DNA of 48,675 nt, taken from NCBI GenBank assembly GCA_017529875.1, contig JAFXNC010000054.1, positions 1 through 48,675 of the forward strand. The letters run 5' to 3'. Source of the DNA: Ruminococcus sp. GTDB taxonomy: Bacteria > Bacillota > Clostridia > Oscillospirales > Ruminococcaceae. The stretch's first letter is position 1, and every line of letters begins with the position of its first letter. A model generated the notes under the pieces. That model was not told the origin of the DNA, did not search any database, and was given only the letters and a program-made list of their open reading frames with translations. Below are positions 23,409 through 32,477 of the stretch, in pieces. Position numbers and translations under genes: made by a program.

Positions 23409-23806
23409 AACTTGACGGCTTCGGCATTTTGGTAAACGACATGGGCAAGATGATCCGATTCTACCGGGATGTGCTCGGCTTTGAGATACAGGAGCCGGAG
23501 GACGCCTCCAACGTCTATCTTGTGAAAGACGGCACCCTGTTTCTGTTCTACGGCAGGAGCGACTTTGAAAAGCTCACCCGCCGCAGATACGAGTACGTCA
23601 AGGGTCTCAACGGTCACTGCGAGATAGCGCTGTATGTGGATACATTCGAGGAAGTGGACCAGCAGTTCGAGCGGGTAGTCGCCGCAGGAGCCGTACCTGT
23701 CCTCGAACCGGAGACCGAGCCCTGGGGACAGCGCACCTGCTACATTGCCGACCCTGAGGGGAACATCATCGAGATAGGCTCCTTCAACAGGCCGTTTCAG
23801 AGGTAA
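23405..23806 (+). CDS. VOC-family (glyoxalase/dioxygenase fold) protein
   Basis: A 133-residue protein with two beta-alpha-beta-beta-beta units: GFGILVNDMGKMIRFYRDVL at the start and TCYIADPEGNIIEIGSF at the end. This fold binds a metal and includes glyoxalases, antibiotic-binding proteins and dioxygenases; length and motifs do not decide among them. It overlaps aguA (ATGA), with GGAG just upstream, so it is made with it. Confidence 0.85.
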   Translation: MKLDGFGILVNDMGKMIRFYRDVLGFEIQEPEDASNVYLVKDGTLFLFYGRSDFEKLTRRRYEYVKGLNGHCEIALYVDTFEEVDQQFERVVAAGAVPVLEPETEPWGQRTCYIADPEGNIIEIGSFNRPFQR

Positions 23807-23811
23807 TAGCT

Positions 23812-24438
23812 ATGAACATAATCGTGATCGACGACGACAAGCTGGTGGCGCTGTCGCTGAAAACTATACTTGAAAGCTTCGGCGGCATAACCGTGGCGGC
23901 TATGGGCTCCAGCGGAGATGATGCCATTCGGCTTTACGATGAGCACAAGCCCGACGTGGTGCTCATGGATATCCGCATGGAGGGCATGACAGGCCTGGAG
24001 GCTGGCGAGAAGATACTCTCCGCCCACCCCGATGCCAAGATACTTTATCTTACCACCTTCTCCGACGACGAGTACATAGTCAAGGCGCTGACCATCGGCG
24101 CCAAGGGCTACATCTTAAAGCAGGATTTCGAGGGCATCGCCCCGGCGCTGCAAACTGTTTACAGCGGTCAGAGCGTGTTCGGGGACAAGGTCATGGACAA
24201 GCTGCCGGTGCTGATGAAGCCCAAGCAGTCTCCGGATTACGAGCGCTTCGGCATCAGCGAGAAGGAGCGCAGCATCGTTGAGCTGGTGGCAAAGGGCTGC
24301 TCCAACAAGGAGATAGCCTCAGAGCTGTACCTCAGCGAGGGCACGGTGCGCAATTACCTGAGTACCCTGCTGGAAAAGCTTGACCTCCGTGACCGCACCC
24401 AGCTGGCCATATTCTACTATACCGAGATAAAAGGATAA
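23812..24438 (+). CDS. NarL/LuxR-type response regulator
   Basis: A 208-residue protein. The receiver domain (about 1-120) has Asp7-Asp9, phosphorylation site Asp53 (VVLMDIRMEG) and a lysine in KGYILKQ. The output domain (about 145-205) is a LuxR-type helix-turn-helix (ISEKERSIVELVAKGCSNKE, LYLSEGTVRNYLSTLLEKL). No histidine kinase gene is adjacent, so it is an orphan; NarL partners are often unlinked in Firmicutes. AGAGGT stands before ATG 23812. Confidence 0.9.
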   Translation: MNIIVIDDDKLVALSLKTILESFGGITVAAMGSSGDDAIRLYDEHKPDVVLMDIRMEGMTGLEAGEKILSAHPDAKILYLTTFSDDEYIVKALTIGAKGYILKQDFEGIAPALQTVYSGQSVFGDKVMDKLPVLMKPKQSPDYERFGISEKERSIVELVAKGCSNKEIASELYLSEGTVRNYLSTLLEKLDLRDRTQLAIFYYTEIKG

Positions 24439-24442
24439 TGAC

Positions 24443-25351
24443 ATGATCGAGATACCCAACAGCTACGAGCTGACCCTTGTGAGCAAGACCTACCGCAAGG
24501 CCATATGGTCGAAGTTCCTGAAAGGCGTTAAGGACTACCAACTGATAAACGAGGGCGACAGGATCGCCGTCTGCATCTCCGGGGGCAAGGACTCCATGCT
24601 CATGGCGATGTGCATGAAGCGCCTGCAAAGATATTCAAAGTTCCCCTTCGGGGTGGAGTTCCTGGTCATGGATCCCGGCTACAACCCGGCGAACCGTCAG
24701 AAGATAATCGACAACGCCGCAAGGCTGGAAATACCCATTAAGATATTCGACACACAGATCTTCGGGGCGGTGGAGCATATCGAGCAGAACCCCTGCTACC
24801 TCTGCGCCCGGATGCGCCGCGGCTGGCTCTACAAGACCGCCCGGGAAATGGGCTGCAACAAGATCGCTCTGGGACACCATTTCGACGACGTCATCGAGAC
24901 CATAGTTATGGGTATGCTCTACGGCTCCCAGGTGCAGACCATGATGCCCAAGCTCCACAGCGAGCATTTTGAGGGCATGGAGCTTATACGCCCCCTCTAC
25001 ATGGTCAGGGAGGAGGATATCATCGGCTGGTCGAAGCACAACGGCCTGGAATTCATCCAGTGCGCCTGCCGCTTCACCGACAACTACACCCACTCAGGCG
25101 ACGGCATAGGCGACTCCAAGCGGCAGGAGGTCAAGATGCTTCTGAAAGGCCTCCGGGAGAAATGCCCCGCCGTGGATATGAACATCTTCCGCAGTGTTGA
25201 GAACGTCAACCTGCAAACAATAATCTCCTACCATTCGGGGGAGGACTATCACCACTTCCTCGACGACTACGACGAGGGCAAAAGCGTCCACGGCACCGTG
25301 GCGGACGGGTCGAAAGTGGTGGATCTTGCAAAGGAAAACAGGAAGGTATAA
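24443..25351 (+). CDS. ttcA: TtcA-like tRNA thiolation enzyme (PP-loop ATPase)
   Basis: A 302-residue protein of the TtcA/TtuA family, which puts sulfur into tRNA (2-thiocytidine at position 32 for TtcA) using ATP and an iron-sulfur cluster. The ATP site SGGKDS is at residues 46-51. Cluster cysteines are visible as CYLC and as a later Cys in QCACRF. LGHHFDDVIET is the second family motif. AAGGA stands before ATG 24443. Its stop overlaps the next start by one base, pairing it with another tRNA-modification gene. Confidence 0.85.
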   Translation: MIEIPNSYELTLVSKTYRKAIWSKFLKGVKDYQLINEGDRIAVCISGGKDSMLMAMCMKRLQRYSKFPFGVEFLVMDPGYNPANRQKIIDNAARLEIPIKIFDTQIFGAVEHIEQNPCYLCARMRRGWLYKTAREMGCNKIALGHHFDDVIETIVMGMLYGSQVQTMMPKLHSEHFEGMELIRPLYMVREEDIIGWSKHNGLEFIQCACRFTDNYTHSGDGIGDSKRQEVKMLLKGLREKCPAVDMNIFRSVENVNLQTIISYHSGEDYHHFLDDYDEGKSVHGTVADGSKVVDLAKENRKV

Positions 25352-26064
25352 TGGACAACAGGTTTTCAAGAACTGAGCTCCTCCTGGGCAGCGAGGGCAT
25401 GGAAAGACTAAGACGCAGCCGGGTGGCGGTCTTCGGGATAGGCGGGGTCGGCGGGTATGCCGTTGAGGCTCTTGCCCGCAGCGGCATAGGCTCTCTCGAG
25501 CTCATTGACAGCGACACCGTGGCAAAGACCAACTTAAACCGCCAGATAATCGCCCTTGACAGCACCGTGGGGCAGCTCAAAGCAGACGCCGCTGCCGCCC
25601 GGGTGCGGGACATAAGCCCGGACACCGAGGTGATACCCCGGCGCTGTCTGTTCCTGCCGGAGACGGCAGGGGAGTTCGACTTCACACGGTACGATTACGT
25701 TATCGACGCTATCGACAACGTGACCGGCAAGATAGAGATAATAATGCGCTCGCAGGAGGCAGGGGTGCCTGTGATCTCGGCTATGGGTGCGGGCAACAAG
25801 CTTGACCCCACGGCGCTGCGGGTCTCGGACATATACAAGACCAGTGTCTGCCCGCTGGCGCGGGTGATGCGCAGGGAGCTTAAAAAGCGGGGAGTTAAGC
25901 GGCTCAAGGTCGTCTACTCCGAGGAGGAGCCGCGCATGACACAGGCAGAGGAGCTTACACAGGCCGGCAGGCGAGTGCCTGCGTCTGTGGCTTTCGTGCC
26001 CTCGGTGATGGGTCTCATCATCGCGGGAGAGGTAATCAAGGACATCAGCGGGATAAAGAGGTGA
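25351..26064 (+). CDS. tcdA: tRNA threonylcarbamoyladenosine dehydratase (TcdA/CsdL, ThiF family)
   Basis: A 237-residue E1-like ATPase that cyclises t6A37 of tRNA to ct6A. N-terminal RTELLLGSEGMERLRRSRVAV, nucleotide loop FGIGGVGGYAVEALARSG (about residues 29-46), LIDSDTVAKTNLNRQ and VIDAIDNVTGK all fit TcdA more closely than ThiF or MoeB, as does its length and the lack of the zinc CxxC pairs. The start shares one base with the stop of ttcA. Confidence 0.9.
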   Translation: MDNRFSRTELLLGSEGMERLRRSRVAVFGIGGVGGYAVEALARSGIGSLELIDSDTVAKTNLNRQIIALDSTVGQLKADAAAARVRDISPDTEVIPRRCLFLPETAGEFDFTRYDYVIDAIDNVTGKIEIIMRSQEAGVPVISAMGAGNKLDPTALRVSDIYKTSVCPLARVMRRELKKRGVKRLKVVYSEEEPRMTQAEELTQAGRRVPASVAFVPSVMGLIIAGEVIKDISGIKR

Positions 26065-26071
26065 GAAAGAA

Positions 26072-27769
26072 ATGGCGGAGATATACTACGGGGTCACATT
26101 CATGATATCTATGCTGCTGACGCTGTTTTATATCGGTATATGGCACAAGCATTTTGATGCCCATATGACCGTTATGTTCATACTCATCCCAATAAACCAG
26201 CTGGGCTACTGGCTCTACTCCACCTCGGAGACTCTCGGAGAGGCCATTATGGCCCAGAAGATCGTCTACATCGGCGGCTCCTATATGCCGCTGATGATAC
26301 TGCTGATGATACTGGGTATGTGCCGCATCGAGCTCAAACGCTGGGCAACGGTGCTGCTCTATGTGGTCAGCACCGGCATTTTCCTTTCCGCCATGAGTAT
26401 AGGCCGGTACCACTTCTTCTACGGCGACGTTAAGTTCAAGATCGAGAACGGCACCCCAATGCTCTACAACAAGGAATACGGCTTTATGCATACCGTGTTC
26501 TACGGGGTCATAGTCACCTATTTCGCCATAAGCATCATCGTTATTGTTTACAGCTATTTTAGGAAGAATCAGGTGTCGAGGCGGATACTCTATCTGCTGT
26601 TCATGCCCGACGTGGTGGCGACTGTGAGCTTCTTCGGCGGAAGAAAGCTCATCGACAGGATCGAGCTCATCCCTGCGGCATATGCCTTCGCACAGCTGAC
26701 CTATCTGATCATTATTTACCGTATCTCGGTCTATGACGTGGACGACACCGCCGTGGATTCTCTCGTTGAGCGGGGCGACACCGGCTTCATTACCTGCGAT
26801 TTCCGGTTCAGGTACTTGGGCAGCAACGACATCGCCAAGGAGATATTCCCCTCCCTCAACAAGCTCACCGTGGACAAGTCCATGAAAAGGGATATCTTCA
26901 TCAAAAGCACCATGATGCGCTGGTTAGATGCTTTCAAGCGCAACGGCGAGAAGAACACTACCTACTTCGTAAAGGGCGACAAGACCTACTTGGTCAGCAT
27001 CGGCTACCTCTTTGACGGGCGCCGCAGGCGGGGCTATCAGCTGGTGATCAGCGACGATACCAAGAACCAGAAATACATCAGGCTCATCAATTCCTTCAAC
27101 GACAAGCTCCGCACCGAGGTGGAGCAGAAGACCCAGCATATCGTGGAGATGCACAACAAGCTGATACTCAGCATGGCGACCATGGTAGAAAGCCGCGACA
27201 ACTCCACCGGCGGTCACATCAAGCGCACCAGCGAGGGAGTGCGCATCCTTATCGAGGAGCTGAGGAAGGACGAGGATTTCGTCCTGGACGAGAAGTTCTG
27301 TCAGGATATCATCAAGGCGGCGCCCATGCACGATCTGGGCAAGATCGCCGTTGACGACGCCATACTCCGCAAGCCCGGGCGCTTCAAGCCGGAGGAGTTC
27401 GAGGTGATGAAGACCCACGCCGCCGAGGGTGCGAGGATAGTTCACGAGATACTGGAGGGCACCGACGACAAGGTCTTCCAGCGCATCGCAGAGAACGTCG
27501 CCCACTATCACCACGAGCGCTGGGACGGCTCCGGCTATCCCGAGGGGCTAAAGGGCGAGGCTATCCCCCTCGAAGCGCGTATCATGGCTATTGCGGACGT
27601 TTACGACGCCCTTGTGAGCAAGCGCGTCTACAAGGAGAGTATGTCCTTTGAGCAGGCCGACAAGATCATCATGGAGGGCATGGGCAAGCACTTCGACAAG
27701 AGCCTTGAAAAAAGCTATGTAGCCGCAAGGCCGAAGCTTGAAGCCTACTACTCCACGGTGCAGACCTGA
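26072..27769 (+). CDS. Membrane HD-GYP protein, likely cyclic-di-GMP phosphodiesterase
   Basis: A 565-residue protein. Residues 1 to about 225 hold seven hydrophobic helices, like the histidine-kinase N-terminal 7TM sensor region. A PAS-like segment follows (about 230-340), then an HD-GYP domain to the end. The HD pair is His420-Asp421 (MHDLGKIAVDD); HHERWDGSGYPEGLKGE is the complete GYP motif; and DVYDALVSKRVYK follows. This class cleaves cyclic-di-GMP. The metal ligands look complete, so it should be active. GAGGTGAG lies ahead of ATG 26072. A diguanylate cyclase is at 34998. Confidence 0.92.
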   Translation: MAEIYYGVTFMISMLLTLFYIGIWHKHFDAHMTVMFILIPINQLGYWLYSTSETLGEAIMAQKIVYIGGSYMPLMILLMILGMCRIELKRWATVLLYVVSTGIFLSAMSIGRYHFFYGDVKFKIENGTPMLYNKEYGFMHTVFYGVIVTYFAISIIVIVYSYFRKNQVSRRILYLLFMPDVVATVSFFGGRKLIDRIELIPAAYAFAQLTYLIIIYRISVYDVDDTAVDSLVERGDTGFITCDFRFRYLGSNDIAKEIFPSLNKLTVDKSMKRDIFIKSTMMRWLDAFKRNGEKNTTYFVKGDKTYLVSIGYLFDGRRRRGYQLVISDDTKNQKYIRLINSFNDKLRTEVEQKTQHIVEMHNKLILSMATMVESRDNSTGGHIKRTSEGVRILIEELRKDEDFVLDEKFCQDIIKAAPMHDLGKIAVDDAILRKPGRFKPEEFEVMKTHAAEGARIVHEILEGTDDKVFQRIAENVAHYHHERWDGSGYPEGLKGEAIPLEARIMAIADVYDALVSKRVYKESMSFEQADKIIMEGMGKHFDKSLEKSYVAARPKLEAYYSTVQT

Positions 27770-27772
27770 GCC

Positions 27773-28357
27773 ATGAGATTCAAGCGCGATCTTCTGATCT
27801 TCGGGCTGGCCTGGGCGGTGAGCGTATGTGTGCTGTCGGATATACTGCTGATAAGCCTGTTTAGGCAGGTCGCCCTCGATACGGAACGCCTCTCCCCGGT
27901 GCTGCCGATGATCGGCGTATCTGCGGGCTTTGCGGCGGTATGCCGGGTGCTTGTCGTCTTCGTGTCCCGCAGGATAGTGCGCAGGCTCAGACGGCACTGG
28001 ATATCTCTCGAGCCCTGCACCGAGTACGGCTTTTTCCGCAACTATGTGCTGATACTGGCGGCAGGGGCGGCGGCTAACACCCTGCTGCTCTATGACCGCT
28101 TCGGGACGGTGCTTGAAATAGTCCGCAGGGACGAGGACAGGCGGCTGCATATGCTGCTCTCGGACAAGCCCGATGAGCTGGCGCACCGGCTTTCCGCACT
28201 CGCAGACCGGGTGGGCAGCTGCGAGACTGCGGCTGTGGTGATAACGGCGGTGCTTATCGCCGCCAAGATCACAGCCTACCTGTTTGCGGCAAGGGGGCTG
28301 GTCTCGGTCTACCACAAGAACGCCGTTACAGCCTATGCACAGGAGGTGCATCAATGA
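27773..28357 (+). CDS. Small membrane protein, unknown
   Basis: A 194-residue protein with four hydrophobic segments (about residues 7-27, 42-63, 83-103 and 149-171) and a basic, Arg-rich inner loop. No domain is recognised. It starts three bases after the HD-GYP gene and overlaps the MutS-like gene by four bases, so it is real and translated with its neighbours. A link to HD-GYP signalling is possible from position only. Confidence 0.7.
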   Translation: MRFKRDLLIFGLAWAVSVCVLSDILLISLFRQVALDTERLSPVLPMIGVSAGFAAVCRVLVVFVSRRIVRRLRRHWISLEPCTEYGFFRNYVLILAAGAAANTLLLYDRFGTVLEIVRRDEDRRLHMLLSDKPDELAHRLSALADRVGSCETAAVVITAVLIAAKITAYLFAARGLVSVYHKNAVTAYAQEVHQ

Positions 28358-30051
28358 AAAACGATCATCAGGAGCTGCTCAAAGACCCTATCGTCGATCT
28401 GTACTATCCCTCAAAGCAAAAGCGGGAGGCCTCCCGTGCCGTGGCTGCGGCGCGGAGGGGCTTTCCCACTGATTTTATAGCCGACCTGGAGCTTGAACAG
28501 CTGGCGGCGCAGATCTCCAACTACTACTCCAAGCGCACCCTCGACCTGCTCTCTGAGCTGTGCTGTGACCGGGAGGTCATCGAGTACCGGCTCGACGTAC
28601 TGGAGGACTTCAAGAACGTCCCCAAGCTTGCCGCCACCGTCAAGAAGACTGTGGACATCATGCTGGAGAATGACCGCAAGAACATTTACCGCCTGTCGAA
28701 TCCCGACTCGTTCTCCATGCTGGCGGAGGCGCTGGAGGCCTTTGAGGCCTATGTGGAGTGCATGGAGATACTCCACAGCTTCTACGAGGAGCAGGGCAGC
28801 AGGCTGCGCTCCAAGGGCGTTATCGGGATGTTTGAGTACTTCGAGAAGCAGCGCAGCGACCCCCATTACACCGGGCTGAGAAAAGAAGTCTCGGAGCTGC
28901 GGGGCATGATAAAGGACCGCATCCGCAGCGTCACCGTCGCCATAAACCTTGACGAGACCCTTGTGCCGGTGTCGGCGGGGATACTGGAGCTGTCCTCACA
29001 GCCCTATATCTTAAAGCCCTCCGTCCTTGACAGGATCATATACCACGGGGCGAACTTCCAGTCCGGCAAGGTGATGAAAAGCGCCCGCAACAAGTACAAC
29101 GGCCGCAACACCGACGGCGAGCCCAACATCAGCGCCGCCGACAAGGCGCTGTTCGAGGAGCTGGCTGACCTGACTGACGGCTACGTGGAGAAGATCGGCG
29201 AGGTGCTTGAGGAATACCAGAAGATAACCCTCAAGGATATGTACGCCATAAGCTATCAGCTGGACTTCTATCTGGGCGCGATAGATATGATAAACCTCTG
29301 CGAGAGCGCCGGCATGAAGATGTGCCGCCCGGTCATCACCGAGGACAGCACCGAGATAAAGGAGCTGTTCGATCCTATCTATTTCCGGGAGGCGCGTACC
29401 TACAATATGCGTTCCAAGGAGCCCAGAGCCGTGATCACAAACGATATTGACTTCGGCAAGGACGCGGATTTCTATATGCTCACCGGCGCCAACAACGGCG
29501 GCAAGACCACCTTTGTCCGGGCGGTGGGGATATGCTTTGTAATGGCGCAGGCAGGGCTGTACGTTCCGGCGGAGAGCTGCCGCATACGCCCCGCGGACTA
29601 CATCTATACCCACTTCCCCAAGAAGGAGCAGACCGGCATCAACTCGTCGCGGTTCACCACCGAGGTCAAGCAGTTCCGCACCATAAGCGACACCGTCACC
29701 GCCGACAGTCTGCTTTTGATGAACGAATCCCTCCAGTCCACCACCCCGAGGGAGTGCGTTGAGATCGCCTATGAAATGGTGAGGATATTCACGAAACTGG
29801 GGGTTCGGGGCATCTTCGCCACCCACCTGCCGGAGCTGGCGGATAAGATAGATGAGCTCAACCAAAGCGGCGTCCGCTCTAAGACCGCCAGCCTCATCGT
29901 CCTCACCGACGAGGTCACCGGCGAGCGCAAGTACAAGGTCGTCCGGGGCAGCCCATCCCATTCAAGCTTTGCCAAGACCGTCCTTGACGAGTTCGGCATA
30001 AGCTATGAGCAGATCGAAAAACGACTTCAAACCAAAGGAGCAAAGAAATGA
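28354..30051 (+). CDS. MutS-like ATPase without mismatch-recognition domain
   Basis: A 565-residue protein with GGAGG before ATG 28354. The N-terminal ~340 residues are helical, like the MutS lever/clamp region, and lack the N-terminal mismatch-reading domain. The C-terminal ATPase has Walker A GANNGGKTT (from residue 378) and NSSRFTTEVKQF. The Walker B position reads LLLMNESL: Asn457-Glu458 where MutS proteins usually have Asp-Glu. IFATHLPELAD is the switch region. Short MutS relatives in Firmicutes are mostly uncharacterised; roles in recombination or stress have been proposed for some. It overlaps both neighbours by four bases. Confidence 0.85.
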   Translation: MKNDHQELLKDPIVDLYYPSKQKREASRAVAAARRGFPTDFIADLELEQLAAQISNYYSKRTLDLLSELCCDREVIEYRLDVLEDFKNVPKLAATVKKTVDIMLENDRKNIYRLSNPDSFSMLAEALEAFEAYVECMEILHSFYEEQGSRLRSKGVIGMFEYFEKQRSDPHYTGLRKEVSELRGMIKDRIRSVTVAINLDETLVPVSAGILELSSQPYILKPSVLDRIIYHGANFQSGKVMKSARNKYNGRNTDGEPNISAADKALFEELADLTDGYVEKIGEVLEEYQKITLKDMYAISYQLDFYLGAIDMINLCESAGMKMCRPVITEDSTEIKELFDPIYFREARTYNMRSKEPRAVITNDIDFGKDADFYMLTGANNGGKTTFVRAVGICFVMAQAGLYVPAESCRIRPADYIYTHFPKKEQTGINSSRFTTEVKQFRTISDTVTADSLLLMNESLQSTTPRECVEIAYEMVRIFTKLGVRGIFATHLPELADKIDELNQSGVRSKTASLIVLTDEVTGERKYKVVRGSPSHSSFAKTVLDEFGISYEQIEKRLQTKGAKK

Positions 30052-31211
30052 GCTACGATTTCGATACCCCCGTTGACCGCAGCGGCACCTACTCCTACAA
30101 ATGGGACATCGGCGAGGGGGAGCTGCCCATGTGGGTGGCGGATATGGATTTCAGGACCGCCCCGGAGATCACCGAGGCCCTGACCCGCCGCGCCGCCCAT
30201 GGAGTATTCGGTTATTCCACTATCCCTGATGAATGGCGCGAGGCTTACCGGGACTGGTGGAGAGATCGCCACGGCATCGAGTACGACCTCCGGGCGTTCG
30301 TCTTCGCCACCGGGGTGATACCCATAATATCGAGCTGTGTGCGCAAGCTCACCACCCCCGGAGAGAACGTGGTCATCATGACCCCGGTTTACAACGTCTT
30401 CTTCAACTGCATCAGAAACAACGGGCGAAATGTCCTCGAATGTCCCCTTGCCTATGAAGGCGGGCGGTACTCGGTGGACTTTGGCCGCCTCGGAGCCGCC
30501 CTCGCGGACAAGCAGACCACGCTGCTGCTGCTCTGCAACCCCCAGAACCCCGCCGGCATCATCTGGGACAGGGAGACTCTTGCGAAGATCGGCGAGCTGG
30601 CCTGCGACAACGGCGTCACCGTCATCGCCGACGAGATACACTGCGACCTCACCGACCCCGGCTGCGAGTATGTGCCCTTCGCCTCGGCCTCGGAGAAGTG
30701 CCGGGACAACTGCGTGGTATGCATCGCCCCCACCAAGACCTTCAACTTAGCGGGCATACAGACCGCCGCGGCAGTGATCCCGAACCCCCGGCTGCGCCAC
30801 AAGGTATGGCGAGCCCTCAACACCGACGAGTGCGGAGAGCCCGGTTCATTTGCGATCGCAGCGGCAGTGACCGCCTTTAAGCAGGGCGGCGCCTGGCTGG
30901 AGGAGCTGCGGGAGTACATCTTCCGAAACAAGCAGCTGGTCTCGGACTATCTCAGGGAGAACATCCCGCAGATCAAGCTGGTGCCCTCTCAGGCCACCTA
31001 TCTGCTGTGGCTGGACTGCACCGCCTTCGGTATGCCGGTACACGAGCTGTGGAAGTTCATCCGGAAAAACACCGGCCTGTTCCTCTCCGACGGCTCTATC
31101 TACGGCGGCAGCAACACCCACCTGCGCATGAACATAGCCTGCCCCGCCTCCCAGGTCAGGGACGCGCTGGCGAGGCTGAAAAGAGCCGCTGATATGCTTT
31201 TGCAGAAATAA
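30048..31211 (+). CDS. PatB/MalY-type C-S lyase (cystathionine beta-lyase-like aminotransferase)
   Basis: A 387-residue fold type I PLP enzyme. N-terminal PMWVADMDFRTAPEITEAL and the PLP lysine Lys230 in APTKTFNLAG are typical of the PatB/MalY group; NPQNPAG and ADEIHCDL are the other cofactor contacts. These enzymes split C-S bonds of cystathionine or cysteine, giving homocysteine or sulfide. AAAGGAG stands before ATG 30048, which overlaps the MutS-like stop. It ends the long co-directional run at a clear terminator. Confidence 0.88.
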   Translation: MSYDFDTPVDRSGTYSYKWDIGEGELPMWVADMDFRTAPEITEALTRRAAHGVFGYSTIPDEWREAYRDWWRDRHGIEYDLRAFVFATGVIPIISSCVRKLTTPGENVVIMTPVYNVFFNCIRNNGRNVLECPLAYEGGRYSVDFGRLGAALADKQTTLLLLCNPQNPAGIIWDRETLAKIGELACDNGVTVIADEIHCDLTDPGCEYVPFASASEKCRDNCVVCIAPTKTFNLAGIQTAAAVIPNPRLRHKVWRALNTDECGEPGSFAIAAAVTAFKQGGAWLEELREYIFRNKQLVSDYLRENIPQIKLVPSQATYLLWLDCTAFGMPVHELWKFIRKNTGLFLSDGSIYGGSNTHLRMNIACPASQVRDALARLKRAADMLLQK

Positions 31212-31215
31212 AAAC

Positions 31216-31247
31216 AAGGTGCCGTACCCCTGCCGGGTCGGCACCTT
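31216..31247. terminator. Bidirectional intrinsic terminator
   Basis: AAGGTGCCG (31216-31224) pairs with CGGCACCTT (31239-31247), with an inner ACCC/GGGT pairing. AAAA lies to the left and TTTT to the right. It lies between the convergent stops at 31211 and 31254. Confidence 0.9.
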
Positions 31248-31253
31248 TTGGTT

Positions 31254-32477
31254 TTACAGCTTTCTGAACACCGCCGTAACGCTCATGCTGCCGTTTTCGC
31301 AGTGAGCGAAAATGTCGCCGTTCATCTTGTGCATCAGCTGCCGGCAGATGTACAGGCCGAGGCCGCTGCCCGGCTTGCCCTCGCTGTTGGAGCCCCGCCA
31401 GAAGCTGTCAAAAATGTGCAGCGTCTCGCCGTCCGCAAGGGTGCAGCCGCCGTTGGTGACGGTCACAAGGCGGCAGTCCTCCTCCTCGGAAAAGCTCAGG
31501 GCGATCCTCTGCCCGTCGCCGTACTTGATGGCGTTCTCCATGAGGTTTTGCAGCACCTCCGCCGCCCGGTCGGGGTCGCAGGAGACGATGCAGTCGGTGA
31601 ACTCCCCGATGACAAGCTCGGTGTGCAGCAGTTCGAGGCTCTGGGTGTAGTGCTTTCTTACTCCCTCCACCAGCTCAGAGAGGTAGGCCTCGCCGTTCTT
31701 GACCTCCAAAGCAAGGAAATCTCCTCCCGCCGAGCGGGTGAGCTCCACGGTGTAGTTCTCGATCTCCCGGGCCTTTTCCCCCAGGCTGACATAGACCTCC
31801 CGGAGCTTTTCCTCGTCCTTGTAAAGCCCCCTTTGCAGGGCACTGGCGTAGAGCTTGATCGCCGAGAGGGGAGTCTTGATATCGTGGGAGATCGAAAGGA
31901 GCAGCGTCTGCTTGTCCTTTTGCAGCCCCAGCTCCCGGCTGCGCTGCTGCTCGATGCTCTCCCTAAGCATATCGGTGCCCCATACATAGCGCCCGAAATA
32001 ACGGTTCTTGCTCTCCTTGAGGGGTACGGCAAGGTTGCCCCGGCTCAGCTCGTAGGGGACGTTGCTCATCTCGTTGAAGGGCTTGATTATCTGCCTGCGC
32101 ACGTATATCAGTACTCCGAAGGTCAGCAGCGCGGCGGCACCCACAGAAAGATTCAGTATCAGCCTGCCGGAATCCGAGGCCTTCCCCTCGCTGTGATCGA
32201 AGCGGTATACCCTGCCCCCCACGCTGCGGAAAAGGCAGCTGCCGTTTTGCTCGTAAAACTCCGGAGTGCCGTCGTCCTCGGTGACTTTGGTGACGTACTC
32301 GCAGGAGGAAAGGTCGGGCTCAGCGCCCTCGGAGAGCTGTCTGCACAGCCGTTCCGTCTCCACCGCCCAGGGCCTGCCCCTGACCTCGGTGCCGGAGGAA
32401 CAGATCAGGTTAGCCGCCAAAAACACCGCCGCAAACAGCAGGAATACCGCCGCAAATAGCTTGTTTATGCCTTTCAT
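31254..32477 (-). CDS. Membrane sensor histidine kinase
   Basis: A 407-residue protein. Two membrane helices (about 5-25 and 107-126) flank an ~80-residue outside domain; a HAMP-like linker follows. The dimerisation box has His198 in LSISHDIKTPLSAIKL. The ATPase domain has NAIKYGDG (N box) and SGLGLYICRQL (G box). It phosphorylates the OmpR-type regulator encoded just upstream: the two genes overlap by four bases (CTATGA), with the kinase second. The signal is unknown. The N-terminal segment ending LAANLIC could be read as a lipobox, but a plain anchor is likelier. Confidence 0.93.
   Translation of the reverse strand: MKGINKLFAAVFLLFAAVFLAANLICSSGTEVRGRPWAVETERLCRQLSEGAEPDLSSCEYVTKVTEDDGTPEFYEQNGSCLFRSVGGRVYRFDHSEGKASDSGRLILNLSVGAAALLTFGVLIYVRRQIIKPFNEMSNVPYELSRGNLAVPLKESKNRYFGRYVWGTDMLRESIEQQRSRELGLQKDKQTLLLSISHDIKTPLSAIKLYASALQRGLYKDEEKLREVYVSLGEKAREIENYTVELTRSAGGDFLALEVKNGEAYLSELVEGVRKHYTQSLELLHTELVIGEFTDCIVSCDPDRAAEVLQNLMENAIKYGDGQRIALSFSEEEDCRLVTVTNGGCTLADGETLHIFDSFWRGSNSEGKPGSGLGLYICRQLMHKMNGDIFAHCENGSMSVTAVFRKL

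Noticed and set aside
31248..32459. Plus-strand frame of 403 codons opposite the histidine kinase
   Set aside because: Antisense shadow; the minus-strand protein has all kinase boxes and overlaps its response regulator gene.
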